The position numbers and the translations under genes are program-made. Positions 34,488 to 44,816 of a DNA stretch of 64,000 bases are shown here, in pieces (the stretch's first letter is position 1; every line of letters begins with the position of its first letter). Under the pieces are notes generated by a model. The model worked only from the letters and a program-made list of their open reading frames with translations, had not been told where the DNA came from and ran no database searches. This DNA is from Copromyces sp. CBS 386.78 (Eukaryota > Ascomycota > Sordariomycetes > Sordariales > Sordariaceae), in the NCBI GenBank assembly GCA_030685235.1, contig MU839157.1:155205-219204 (forward strand). Direction: 5' to 3'.

Positions 34488-35336
34488 AAAATTAACGTAC
34501 CTCGCCTCTATCGAAATCCTCGCCCTCAACCTAACCTAGCCTAGCGAAACGTCCTTCGAATAGATTTTAGCTCTTGCGCTAACTTATTTATCTGTAAAAA
34601 TATCGATTTATCGATAGCGAAGCTAAATAAATACGTAAAACTATTAGGAAACTCCTAACCGTATTGGCTAGCGATGCTATTATACCCTACCAAACGCAAG
34701 CGGGCTCTCTACTCTTACTACGGCGTAGAAAAAAGTGCTAGCCTTCTCGAAATCTTCAAGCAAATCTTCTTTAATTAATACCGCAATAATAATACCCAAC
34801 TACCGAGCCGTTACTATATAAAAAGAGAAGTACATTACTGGGATTATATCCTCGAAAATAACTTCTTTAATTTATTAAAGGATAAAGCTGATCTCAATAA
34901 GGTCGACTCGTATCTCGCAATACGTATTATAGAAAAAGATTTATCGTTAGAGAAGCTTATTAATTTAATATTATAGTAGATTAAACCCAAGTAATAAGAT
35001 AGGTTTCCTAAATTATCCCGCTTTACTATTGATATACTAATAATCCCCGCGATATTTTTAAAAGTAGAGAGGGTATTTAGTAAGACTAATTTAGTAATTA
35101 ATTAGTATAGGTATAGGTTATTTTATAAAATTATCGAGCGTATCGCCTTGTATAAGAATTGGTTGCCCGAGAAGGTGTAGATATAGCTATCTGGGCGGTT
35201 CCGGAAGGTTAATATGTACCGGAAAAAATTTATCCCGAAGCAAATTTGATAAAGCAATTCAAATCTACGTATAAATAAAGCAAATCCGACTCGATTTCAA
35301 CAAAGCAAATCAAATCTTACACCAGATTTGCTTTGA

Positions 35337-35357
35337 TTTGAATTGTTGCGCCCCCTG
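35337..35357. repeat. hAT right terminal inverted repeat
   Basis: Inverted copy of 17607-17627; immediately inside it is AGATTTGCTTTGA, the inverted subterminal motif. Confidence 0.9.
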
Positions 35358-35365
35358 CGTGATCT
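35358..35365. repeat. hAT target duplication, right (CGTGATCT)
   Basis: Identical to 17599-17606. Confidence 0.93.
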
Positions 35366-36084
35366 CACATCATTGCAGGCTCGATTCGGTAACTCATATC
35401 GATTCTCTCCCTTATTGATCGAGCCAAATCTCTCCGCCAAGGCGCCAGCACCATTGCTCTATGGCACTGCCATTCATGCCAATACCTTGGCAGCTGCTGG
35501 ATTGCCCAAAAGCCCAGAGTGCCAATTTGCATCCAACGGAGGAATCGTCATTTTCGGACCACCGATCGCGAGGCTTTCACTTTAACACCGAAGACGCCTT
35601 GGGCGGCCCCGCACATGCAACTTACATGCAATATTGACAGCCTTGATCGGCCTTATGCTTCTGAACGAGGTAGAGGCCGGCGTGCTGATGAGTGCTTGAT
35701 GCGGATGGTAATAATCATCCAGGTATCCCGTCCTATCAGTCTGATATGTGACTCCTGCAATTCCCTCAACATCCCGTCGTTGGGTATCCATCCTCGCGTC
35801 GCCCAGAAGGGTCTCGACTTATCAGACGGAGACAACACAAGTTATGCCGCAAGAGCTTTTTTCATCATCCTCCCTTCCTGCATTGTGTTTGGACCTTGGC
35901 ATCGCCAAGCAGGGACCTGATCGAAGATGATTTGGTCATGTCATGTGTGGTAAGCAGGAAAATGCCCTGTGGTTGTATCAACGCAGGGTCAAAGAATTGG
36001 CCCTGGGCTCCCTGGAGGTTGCACTCGGGTAGAGAAAGGACCAAGATGAAAATGTCCTGGTTGAGCCCATCCGGGTGTGTACCT
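35366..36084. other. Intergenic region right of the hAT
   Basis: Returns at once to normal base composition. ORFs up to 133 codons on both strands show no recognisable family. Before the hAT insertion this sequence was upstream of the fasciclin gene. Confidence 0.45.
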
Positions 36085-36086
36085 TA

Positions 36087-36265
36087 CAGTCAAACCCCCT
36101 GATTCTGCATGTAATCCAGACCGCCAAATTCCATGCACTAAATGGTGGATATGCAGTTTCTGGATCAGATATTGGCCTGAAGAGGAGAATTCAGACAGCC
36201 AAATCCTATGCACCAACTGGCGTATATGCAGTATATGGAGTATGCAGTTTCAGGGGGTTCGACTG
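36087..36265. mobile_element. 179-bp MITE flanked by TA (Tc1/mariner-pogo-like)
   Basis: Inverted ends: CAGTCAAACCCCCTGA on the left, reverse complement of GGGGGTTCGACTG on the right. TA dinucleotides flank it (36085-36086 and 36266-36267). TA target and CAGT-type ends point to the Tc1/mariner superfamily. The interior holds a direct duplication with a period of about 76 bp (GCCAAATTCCATGCA and GCCAAATCCTATGCA). Confidence 0.8.
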
Positions 36266-36267
36266 TA

Positions 36268-38500
36268 AGTGATTATGATATCTGCTGGGTGGGTCAGCAC
36301 TCGATAGACCCCTATTCGTTGCTCGAGCAACCGCGCTAGCGAATCGAAGAGATTCTCGGGGACCTGGACAGGTCTCACCATCGCCGAGACCACCGACCAG
36401 GCTTTCCTAGCGAGCGAGTCCCGGCTGCAGCATCACAAGCTTCTCCGCAATTTCAAGTTCGAACAAAACACCAAAAAGTTTTGCGGCGCATGAAGACGAC
36501 CCGCCCCAGCCACTCCTTTACACGCTGTATCAATGGACGTGAAATGACGGGCGAGCAAGCATTCCCCGCAAGGCTCCGGAGAGTTGAAGGCTCGGCGTGC
36601 TTGGCTTGTGATAGAGGCTAAGCTGAGGATGCTAACTGATCGAACCAAATCGGCCGGACAAGGGTGCTTTGTTCTCCATTCTGTCGAATGTATTACTTGG
36701 CTCTCGCAGCCTCTTCTTGCCTTCACATCGGCTTTCACCACCTATTTTCCAATCGAACCCACCATTGGCCTTGGTTGAGGGAGATTGGGCTTCGACCCGT
36801 TCACAATACCACTCGGCGCTGACAGCGGCTTGCTGCTGGCCCACCACAGGTTGTCAGGTAAGTGGTGAGAAAGCGCAGTCTTACGCACTTGCTGCAACAA
36901 GGGTTTCACGCATCCAGCCTGGGCCGCCACTGACACCCGGTGTAAGTGTTACGTGGCTCCAAATGGGTTAGGGTGTACGGCACTTCTGCCCGGCCAATGG
37001 CGTGTCTGAAATGTACTGCTGGAGGCTTCAAAGTAGGCCAGGCTTTTGAGGTCGCCTTCGAGGTGGGAGGGTTGAAGAGACGGTAGTGGCTACTTGGTAG
37101 TCTCAGCTTATGCTCGAGCACGCCTTTTTGTTATCACAGCCCTATTAAGGGTTTGATCGTCGTTTGCTGCAGTGATGTGCCGTGTGGAGGATCACGAAGT
37201 TGAGGTTAAAGTCACCAACTTGGACGGGAAGGTGTCAACTCTGCATGCAGTTGCACTCTCTGCACGTTGATCATATCTCCGGTCATGTAAGTTGGTCTGC
37301 TTTGACAGATAACTGTTGCTAACCCTGCTGCCCCTAGTCTTGTCGTTGCGAATGAGTGATAGTAGCAAGTGGAGGACAACTTCCGTTGTCGTTAGTCTCT
37401 CCAGAACTGGGCAGAGAGAAAAATTTCAGAGGTCCGTTGAAGCAAACGATTAAGCCCTCGAAAACTCACTCACGTGGAGTCATGCCGATGCAGCCCAAGA
37501 ACCGCAAACTTCAAAGCTTCTGGGAGAGTTGGTCTTTGTGCGGCTGAATCGACTTCTTGATCTTTCCAAGTCTCACGGCCTATCATGGCCTGACAACATG
37601 CAGACTGGAGGGGGTGAAGAGGGTGGTTGGAGTGAAGAGTGCGGATGGCCGATGGAGTGGAGGGCGAACGGAAATTCCGAAAGGGCTGTCTCCGGTCATC
37701 AGCAACCTCTTTCCAGCCTGATGCCAGATCTTCATTCAACCCAACTCAACCTCTCAGCCAACCAATTCTCAAACCCGGGAGGCAATCTCGCCCTACTCGC
37801 TAGGTTTGGATGAGGAAGTCTTTGCCGAGGAGCGCCTTGAGTCTAGAATTGTGAAGGCGGAGTTGAAGCTGTGTGGATGTGGGAACACGAAAGTGGAGAT
37901 GATAGGCCCAGGGTGAAGAACAAGAGGCAGAATGAAGTCCAGAGGACTTATGAAGTTAGTGATATCGAATGAGGTGGGAGGGCGAAGAAAACTCAGGCGC
38001 ACGAGGCTCGGCTTGTGCTCCCTCAACGTGACCTTCGTGAAGAGCTGGATCAGCCCTTGCCACCTTCAAATCATGGGTAGGTCAGTTTACCTCGAATACC
38101 ACATTCATGAACCAGCGCCTTGGTAACTCACCTCCTCGCTCTCACAACTTATATAACCCGGTGAGGGTAATACCCGGGACCAGGCACATCACCATCCAAG
38201 TTGAGCAAGCCATCAACAGCTCAACTCCGAGCCTACCCGAGCTATTAGGCTCTTTCATTTTTGCGACAATCCAAGCAGTGATATTTCGTTCGAAATCGAG
38301 TATCAGAACAAGGTGTTCCTGGTAAGTTCGGTTGCCTTTCCCCAGTCTCGACGACCTGTGGTGTCTAGCTTCGGCAATGCGTATCTGTCTAGAGACTGGA
38401 ACAAACTCGAGACCCCGGATAGACCTTTACTGACTCGGTTAATCTCCAAAATCAGAGCCAAACGGAGGTATAGAGGTGCCTTACTCCACCTTCGACCAAG
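36268..38500. other. 2.2-kb intergenic region upstream of membrane-protein gene
   Basis: Many short ORFs, none convincing. A possible 5'-leader intron (GTAAGT at 38322, CAG ending 38455) lies just before the ATG at 38501. No repeat or RNA gene recognised. Confidence 0.4.
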
Positions 38501-40462
38501 ATGTCCGACATCTACACACCGCCCCCTCGAACGGCCTACTACCTCGCACAGGCATTCTACATGCCTAGCGACAAAGGAGACCGATGGGCTATAGCATTTT
38601 CCGGCAAAAGCTCAGTGCTTGTGGCGTCTGCACTCACTGTTGTTGTCACTTTGAGTTTCGCAGCCCTCTGGAAAATAATTTGTTTCCTCTCCCTGCTGTT
38701 TCAGGGCAACAAGTCCTGGAGGAGATTTGTTGGGATGATCATGCTTTGGAACTCAGGCCACGCGCTCGCTGCATTTCTTCGACTGGTGGTGTACACCGTT
38801 AAGTGCTATCCCCGGACAACCAAGGAGGCAGTCACCACCAACGGCACCCCTCAAGCGCCTAACACGGAAGGGTCAGCGCCTACCAACAAGAGCACTCAAC
38901 AGCCCAAGCCGGGAGGGTCAGTGATTACCTCTATTGGCGAGGTCACTCAAGACGCTGGCCGAAAGAAAGAGAAGCGTTCCAACCAGAGAAATGATTTCCT
39001 GTACGGCTTGTCTCTTTGCCTCATTTGCTTTGCCGTCTGGGGAGGCAGTGTAGCCATGTCGACGGTCGTCTCCTGGCTCGTTTCAATCGGACACGTCGCA
39101 CCCGTCAATCCAAGCGTCCTCTTCTACCCCAACGTCCCTGGTCCTGTTCCTGTTCAACAGTTGAAGGATTTTGGTCTCCGCGCCCCGGGCATTTTGCGCT
39201 CTTTGGGAAGCGTTGAAGCAGCCAAGGTGACTCTTCGAACCCGCGTGATCATCACGAGCGAGGATATTGGTCTTACACCTGATGGAACCGATCTGATCCA
39301 TGACCTCAACTATTCGTACAACCTTACCGGAGTCGAGCTAGGCCTGCGGGGTGGCGATGGCCTCGCACTTGGGGTTAAGGGCTACTGCAGGACTGAGTAC
39401 AGCTGGTACCGTCCTAACATTAGTACCAATGCCAGCGAGGCCTACCACCTGTGGAACAACGAGAATCAGCCATGGTCCATAGGGCTGTCTGAAGTTGCCA
39501 TTGCTCGCGCACCTACCGCCGCCTTCCAGTTCCCCAGCGAGTACCTCGTGGAAGGGCCACCAGCAAATTCCAACTACTCCTTTGCTGTGATCGTGAATTC
39601 CGCGAGGCGGACCAGTGTGACGGAAGGCAGTGATCCTTGGTACTCGACAGAGCTGCGTGACCAGCCCGCTAGCCCAAGTCAGTTCAATGCCAAATTTTGG
39701 ATGAAACGCGCCAGACCTATCCTCTCTTGCTGGGAGCAGATGCAGTGGTCACACAAGGGAGCCGCTCTCGACTCGATTGCCAGCCTCAGAGACCAGCCGG
39801 GTCGAACCATCCCGGACGTCCTGGTAAAAGTCCTTGAGGCGACATTCTTCGCTGGCCCAATGATTGTCAGATTGGGAAACGCCAGCGGTGACTCGGCACT
39901 CAGGTCTCGAACTACTAGTCCCAACGGGGTGATTGACGCATCCATGTCATCCATTGACAGCGATATGGAGCGCCTAGTCCTTGCGAGCTACGTAGCATCT
40001 CGGAACATCTTTAATGACGCAACCATGTTCGGAGGCTGCGATCAAAACTACCCCAATGTCTTCCGCGGTGGTAATGGACAAGCCGAGGAAGGGTCCGGGC
40101 ACTTTGTGGTGTCCAGTCCGGACATCCGGACCTTTTCGCTCACCGGAATCATCACTTTGGTGGCCATCATGATCTTTCTAACGTCCATTTGGGGCTTGCT
40201 CGAGCTGCTGCTACTTGTCCTGAAGGGCAACGAAAACACCTTCTGGTGCAAGTATCATGTGCTTGATGCGGTGCAGCTGTTCCGATGCCTGTACGAGACG
40301 AACGACCATGATGGCGGCTGGCCGTGCAATGAGGGGATACCACAATATGAGAATGATGTTTGCAGTCTTGAGCCTTGTAACAAGTACTGCATGGGGCATA
40401 TCGTCAAAAGGGGGGTTGATTCCACTGTGAAACCCGCGCCCGAAGCCAGTAAATCTGGTTAA
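38501..40462 (+). CDS. Fungal polytopic membrane protein of unknown function
   Basis: 653 residues, single exon, no domain I recognise. Hydrophobic segments at about 38-67, 77-99, 166-195 and 548-574 suggest four membrane spans. A 350-residue loop between spans 3 and 4 carries several N-glycosylation sequons (for example NYSYNLT and NISTNAS) and is therefore probably extracellular or lumenal. A charged, Lys/Arg-rich linker (150-165) precedes span 3. The Cys-rich tail (CNEG, VCSLEPCNKYC) would be cytosolic. This layout is common among lineage-specific proteins of filamentous ascomycetes. Codon use is normal and there is no RIP damage despite the transposons upstream. Convergent with the GST gene. 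Confidence 0.8.
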   Translation: MSDIYTPPPRTAYYLAQAFYMPSDKGDRWAIAFSGKSSVLVASALTVVVTLSFAALWKIICFLSLLFQGNKSWRRFVGMIMLWNSGHALAAFLRLVVYTVKCYPRTTKEAVTTNGTPQAPNTEGSAPTNKSTQQPKPGGSVITSIGEVTQDAGRKKEKRSNQRNDFLYGLSLCLICFAVWGGSVAMSTVVSWLVSIGHVAPVNPSVLFYPNVPGPVPVQQLKDFGLRAPGILRSLGSVEAAKVTLRTRVIITSEDIGLTPDGTDLIHDLNYSYNLTGVELGLRGGDGLALGVKGYCRTEYSWYRPNISTNASEAYHLWNNENQPWSIGLSEVAIARAPTAAFQFPSEYLVEGPPANSNYSFAVIVNSARRTSVTEGSDPWYSTELRDQPASPSQFNAKFWMKRARPILSCWEQMQWSHKGAALDSIASLRDQPGRTIPDVLVKVLEATFFAGPMIVRLGNASGDSALRSRTTSPNGVIDASMSSIDSDMERLVLASYVASRNIFNDATMFGGCDQNYPNVFRGGNGQAEEGSGHFVVSSPDIRTFSLTGIITLVAIMIFLTSIWGLLELLLLVLKGNENTFWCKYHVLDAVQLFRCLYETNDHDGGWPCNEGIPQYENDVCSLEPCNKYCMGHIVKRGVDSTVKPAPEASKSG

Positions 40463-40639
40463 TCTCTGTTTCCTGATTTTTCTTCCACTCTTATTTCCTG
40501 CTGTTAACTTGTTGAGTCTCGTTCAAATTTTGTGTAATAAAACAGGAAGAAACTATTTCGTTCATCAGCAGACCGCCGATCATCGTTTCGCAGTTATATT
40601 TGTGGCATAGCATCGACAAATCCTGTGTGGAATAATGCC
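40463..40639. other. Convergent spacer membrane protein / GST
   Basis: 177 bp with an AATAAAA-like polyadenylation signal near 40536. Confidence 0.5.
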
Positions 40640-41791
40640 TCACAACTGATCGATCAACGGCGTCCGCACCCTCGGGACAATCAGTGGCCCCTGTCCTCCA
40701 AACACCTTCTTGTGCCTTGCAGTGGCGTATGACTGCCCATACACAGCTAGGAATGGTGCAGATGTCGAGTGGAACGCACCACGAGTATCTTGGCTGCCGT
40801 TATCCCAATACAAGCGGCGAAGCCAGGAGTAAATGTGTGGATAGTCATGTCGAATAGACTTAAGGCTGCATAAAAACACTGGGCGGTATGCAACGTCAAA
40901 CCGAATGATTGTGGTATACAGACGGACGTCAGCCTCAGTCAGTGTGTCACCAAGAAGGTACTTCCTTGACTGCGTTCCTGGATAGCCATTCTCGTCGAAT
41001 GGAACGGAGATGAGGATTTTCTCGACAAGATCGAGTCCATCAAAAAGCGGGTATAGATTCGCCTCGTAAGCCTGCTGGGTGGTAGCGAAACCTGTCTTGT
41101 ACACCCCGTTGTTGATCTTGTTGTAGACCCAGCTGTTTGTCTCGTCGATCGCAGAACGCAAGTATTCTGGGTACAGTCCGCCGCCGGGCCTGTTCACTTC
41201 CCGTAGGTGTTCAGGCAGGAGGTGGTCAAAGGCGGTGGTGAGCATGCGAACGATCTCAGAGCTTTCGTTGTTGACTACCGTATGACTCTTCTTGTCCCAG
41301 AGCATGGGAACTGTGAAGGGACCGTTGAAGGAGGGGTCGGCCTTCTTGTAGAGATCGGGAAGATACTTGAAGCCGTACAAAGGGTCGGCCGGGAGGGAAG
41401 AACCCTCGCCACTGAAGTACCAGCCTTTGGGGCCCATGGATGGGTGGAGTTCGTACAGGTCAACAATGTCCTCGAGTCCTTTAAGGATCCGGACTATGGT
41501 GGTTCGATGTGCCTGTTCCAGATATGTTAGCTGATGGCCGACAAGAATAACAACTCTGTGAGAGAAGGGCAAACTCACCCAAGGACAAATAGGCGAGATG
41601 TACAGAGCATACCGCCCCTTTTCAGCCGGAAAGGAAGCACCGGGGTCAGGAGAGATGAAGTTGCGGAAAGCACTTTCGCTGCGGATGAATGCTCCCGTTC
41701 CTTGGTTATCCTGTCGTCCTGAGGTTAGCAAAAAAGACCTTGGAGGGAGGGACATGGTTAAATGAAGATTACAACCAACCTTGGAAGCCAT
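40640..41791 (-). CDS. Omega/xi-type glutathione transferase (glutathionyl-hydroquinone reductase, GTO/ECM4 family)
   Basis: Thiol transferase that in characterised relatives reduces glutathionyl-hydroquinones or removes glutathione from substrates, using one catalytic Cys. Minus-strand exons 41791..41776, 41718..41579 and 41512..40640, about 342 residues. Intron 1 (57 bp, CTAAC branch) joins MASKVG to RQDNQG. Intron 2 (66 bp, GTGAGT...CAG) restores SPICPWAHRTTIVR, with the catalytic motif C50-P-W-A-H-R. The family pattern GAFIRSESAFRNFIS and FPAEKGRYALYIS precedes it. The C-terminal helical domain has YLLGDTLTEADVRLYTTIIRFD. Reading through intron 2 would break the CPWAHR motif. Divergent from TRM6. 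Confidence 0.9.
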   Translation of the reverse strand: MASKVGCNLHLTMSLPPRSFLLTSGRQDNQGTGAFIRSESAFRNFISPDPGASFPAEKGRYALYISPICPWVSLPFSHRVVILVGHQLTYLEQAHRTTIVRILKGLEDIVDLYELHPSMGPKGWYFSGEGSSLPADPLYGFKYLPDLYKKADPSFNGPFTVPMLWDKKSHTVVNNESSEIVRMLTTAFDHLLPEHLREVNRPGGGLYPEYLRSAIDETNSWVYNKINNGVYKTGFATTQQAYEANLYPLFDGLDLVEKILISVPFDENGYPGTQSRKYLLGDTLTEADVRLYTTIIRFDVAYRPVFLCSLKSIRHDYPHIYSWLRRLYWDNGSQDTRGAFHSTSAPFLAVYGQSYATARHKKVFGGQGPLIVPRVRTPLIDQL

Positions 41792-42333
41792 TGTTAGAAT
41801 GTGGTAATTTGACTAAGGTATTCTTGGAGCCCAAACTCGACCGAGATGAGAGCTGAAAAGAGGAAGTTGTGGAAAGTGTCTCGAAAGAAGAGGACAACAG
41901 GGATTCAGAACGATTGCTGAAGACGAGTACGATTTTTGTTGTGTTCCCTTCAAGTTCGTTACATTGGAGGTAACCTTCTGCCCCTCCTTCCATACATCCG
42001 TTCCATGATGACAAACCTATTCCGCATGTGTGACCTGTTGTTTACGGCGTTGAGGCTTCAGCGGGTAATTGTTAGTGCACACCCCCTGTGAAGTGAGGTC
42101 CAAAGTGGGACCCGTCCCACGCAATCCATCAAGGTCCCTGCGCGTGGAGTCGCCCCGGCCGAGTCCCATTCACCTGCACGAACCCCAGCGGCCCCGCAGG
42201 ACCCCGCAACGCGCTAAGCTCTGGGACTTTTCGCTGATTTTTTTCTGGGCGTCGATTGAAATTCCTCTTCGGGAATCGCATTACCAAGTCTTCAACCCAG
42301 CAACAACCAGAATTGCGAACCAAGCAATTCAAC
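41792..42333. other. Divergent promoter, GST / TRM6
   Basis: 542 bp shared by two divergent ATGs. No coding signal in it. Confidence 0.6.
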
Positions 42334-44213
42334 ATGCACCACTCAGTAATCAAGCCCAACAGCTGGGTAGCCCTCAAGCTGCCCTCGGGTGTCACCAGAG
42401 TTATTCAGGTCACTCCTAATACGTACGTCAATGGCAGCTTCAAAGTAAACAAAACATGGCGAGATGCTGATGTGTCTTTGTCACCATCAGGTCGATCTCC
42501 CTTGGGAAATACGGCACCTTCCCCGCGAACCTGATCCTCGAGCGCCCATACTACCTTACCTTCGAGGTCCAAGACAAGCTTCCCGAGGACAGCTTTTCCC
42601 GCCTCCGAGTCGTCCCCCCTTCCGAACTCTACGCCGACGTCTTCGCCGAAGAGGACGCCGAATGTGCCAACCCCGCCGCCGGTCCTGGCTCGAACAATGA
42701 CGCCGTTATTGCCACCGCCGAGGGTGAAGAGTTCAGCCTAGTCGACGCCGAGAGCGGCAACGTGATTGCGCGATCTACCCAGGAAGTCATCGACGAGAAC
42801 GCCCGCCAGAAGCTGACACAAGCGGAAATCGAGGAGTTGAAACGCGACGGAACTAACGCTGGCAAGGACGTCATCGCTAAGCTCCTCTTGTCACATGCTG
42901 CTCTCGACCAGAAGACGAGTTTCAGTTTGTCCAAGTACAAGCTGTTGAAGACCAAGAAGTATATTAGGAGATTTCAGGTCCTGCCCATCGACGTTCCCAC
43001 ATTTTCTAACTGGCAGCTCGAGGAGAGAGATGCTAGCAAGATCTTGGACATCCGGGCCGAGATGATGGGTCTGGTCGGTTGCTGGGGTAATGTTCACTAC
43101 GGCGGTGAGGATGTCTTTTTGGAGGATCCCAAGGCGACGGCAGAACAAGGAGAGGAGGCTCTTGCGCCTTTGCAGGAGGATTTGTTGGCTGGAAGGTGGC
43201 TCGTTGTTGATGATACCGGTGGTCTACTAGTCGCAGCCATGGCTGAGCGCATGGGTGTTCTCTACAAGGAAGATGATGAGACTGATGAAGCCGCGGAAGA
43301 GGAGGAGGAGACAGAACAAAAAGATATCGAAATGGCCGACGGACAACAGCAAGAAACAACATCAGATACGACAAGCCTCGCCCGACATCCCAAGCGTCCC
43401 CGCGACAACAAGTCGCGCGACTCCGACTTCGCGGTTCCCTTCTCGCAAACCAACACCATCACCGTCCTCCACGGCGCCAGCCAACCGAACCTCTCATTCC
43501 TCAACTATTGGAACTTCGATGTCACCGCCCCCCAACACCCACCGCACCCCCTTCTCAACCACCTCCTCACTCTCAGCTGGCTACAACTCCTCAAGCCCGA
43601 ACTCGACACCTCGTACTCGACCCCTCCCCTGACCGCCGATCCCGAGACCCTCAGCACCTGGAAGCCCAGCCGCCGCGGCAACTTCCACCGCAAGCGCAGG
43701 CGCTACGCACGCGTGCGCCACATCGTCGACAGCACACGCGCCGGCAACTTCTCCGGCCTCGTCTGCGCCAGCACCATGGACCCCATCTCGATCCTCAAGC
43801 ACGCGCTTCCCCTCCTGGCCGGCGGCGCTCCCGTGGCCATTTACTCGCCCTCTCTCGAACCTCTCGCGACACTAGCCGATTGCTTCAGCGTCGCCAGGAG
43901 GACGGCGTGGAACAGCGGACACGTGGCGGAGATCCAGGGAAAGACGGCCGAGGAGCTGGAGAAGTGGGAGGGAAGCGAGCAGTTCCCGCTCAACCCGACG
44001 TTGCTGCTAGGCACGAGCATCCAGACTAGTAGGGCTAGGAGGTGGCAGGTGTTGCCGGGCAGGACGCACCCGCTCATGACGGAGCGCGGTGGTGCGGATG
44101 GCTTTATCTTCACGGGATGGAGGGCGAAGCCGGCCGAGGGCAAGATTGCGGCCAAGGGCAAGTTTAAGAGGAGAAAGGTTGAGGAGACCGTTTCGACGCC
44201 GGCTTCGGCATGA
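42334..44213 (+). CDS. trm6: tRNA (adenine-58-N1)-methyltransferase non-catalytic subunit TRM6
   Basis: Partner of TRM61 in the nuclear complex that methylates A58 of tRNAs, including initiator tRNA-Met; TRM6 (GCD10) binds the tRNA. Exons 42334..42422 and 42491..44213, about 603 residues. The 68-bp intron (GTACGT...ATCAG) restores VTPNTSISLGKYGTFPAN. Evidence: N-terminal VIKPNSWVALKLPSG and ILERPYYLTFEV, the QKTSFSLSKYKLLKTKKYIRRF region (near 42910-42975), and a C-terminal half with LLLGTSIQTSRARRWQVLPG and RTHPLM. An acidic Glu-rich insertion (about 43270-43345) precedes the C-terminal half. It ends with a basic tail (KGKFKRRK). Confidence 0.92.
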
Positions 44214-44816
44214 GTTGGATTCGGCCGGAAGAGGCGGTTGTTGCATGATTACTACCCCGGGAAGTGGGAGATATTTCATATAAGGTGGCTCACAAGCAAC
44301 CACGCTGGGGCAACGTTAGGAGGAGAAAGACAGAAGCGGGGTTCAACAGCGTGCCGTCGTTGTTGAACCCAACTAGCCGAGGAGTGGGGGTGATTTTTTT
44401 TTTAAATGATGATATCTTGGCTACGTGTCCATGAGAGAGGGACGAGGACTGTGAAGAAGAGGTCTCAGATCAGCCAGGATAGACAGCAAGACAAGCAGGC
44501 GGTCATAGATCTCGCTTGCGCTTAGATACCACTTGCACAGAATAGAGCTGCCGTATTTCACTAATTCAAAGCGTTAATTGAATACTCATGTCATGTCACC
44601 CATGGTCTCGCTCTCGAAGTTTGGCGTATAAAACTGTATATGCATTCGATCTATCCTCACTTCGGAAGAGGCACATGAACAACAGCTAACAAGCTTGCTC
44701 GCTCTGTCTAAACCCCCTCGCAATCTAGGAAAACTAAAATATTATTTGTAGAGTACGTATGTATTATACTTTGTCAGCAGCTTGACGGTGCAACTGGGTA
44801 ACCTGGGAGACGTCAA
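44214..44816. other. Convergent region TRM6 / ARPC3
   Basis: 603 bp of 3' sequence for both genes. A T/A run at 44394-44404. No other feature seen. Confidence 0.5.

Larger units (their letters stand above)
18030..35200 (+). pseudogene. hAT transposase, RIP-decayed, split by two retrotransposons
   Basis: Three plus-strand pieces: about 18030-18657, 25755-27050 and 34488-35200. In piece 1 one frame stays protein-like with stops only at former Gln or Trp codons. Deleting gypsy B and one duplication joins GAGGGCCTTAT to CGACTTTATT and keeps the frame, giving IKEGLIDFIISSNIGFAVIE. Piece 2 continues with a hAT-like core (for example ISFDLWTSPNG-like sequence degraded near 25970). Piece 3 ends in the hAT C-terminal dimerisation domain (34965-35180): DRFPKLSRFTIDIL, then IPAIF, then ERVFSKTN. 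Many stops; certainly inactive. N-terminal limit uncertain. Confidence 0.82.
17607..35357 (+). mobile_element. hAT DNA transposon, RIP-ruined, with two nested gypsy elements
   Basis: 21-bp terminal inverted repeats, starting CAGGGGGCGCAAC, lie at 17607-17627 and 35337-35357, with 8-bp direct duplications CGTGATCT outside. CAGGG-type ends and 8-bp duplications are diagnostic of hAT elements. Subterminal AAAGCAAATC motifs recur in both orientations at each end. Total length is 17,751 bp; removing gypsy B (7,097 bp), gypsy A (7,437 bp) and one 5-bp duplication for each leaves 3,207 bp, a normal hAT size. The host transposase reads on the plus strand in pieces. The whole interior is AT-rich with RIP-type stops. 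The ends themselves are little changed. Confidence 0.93.
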
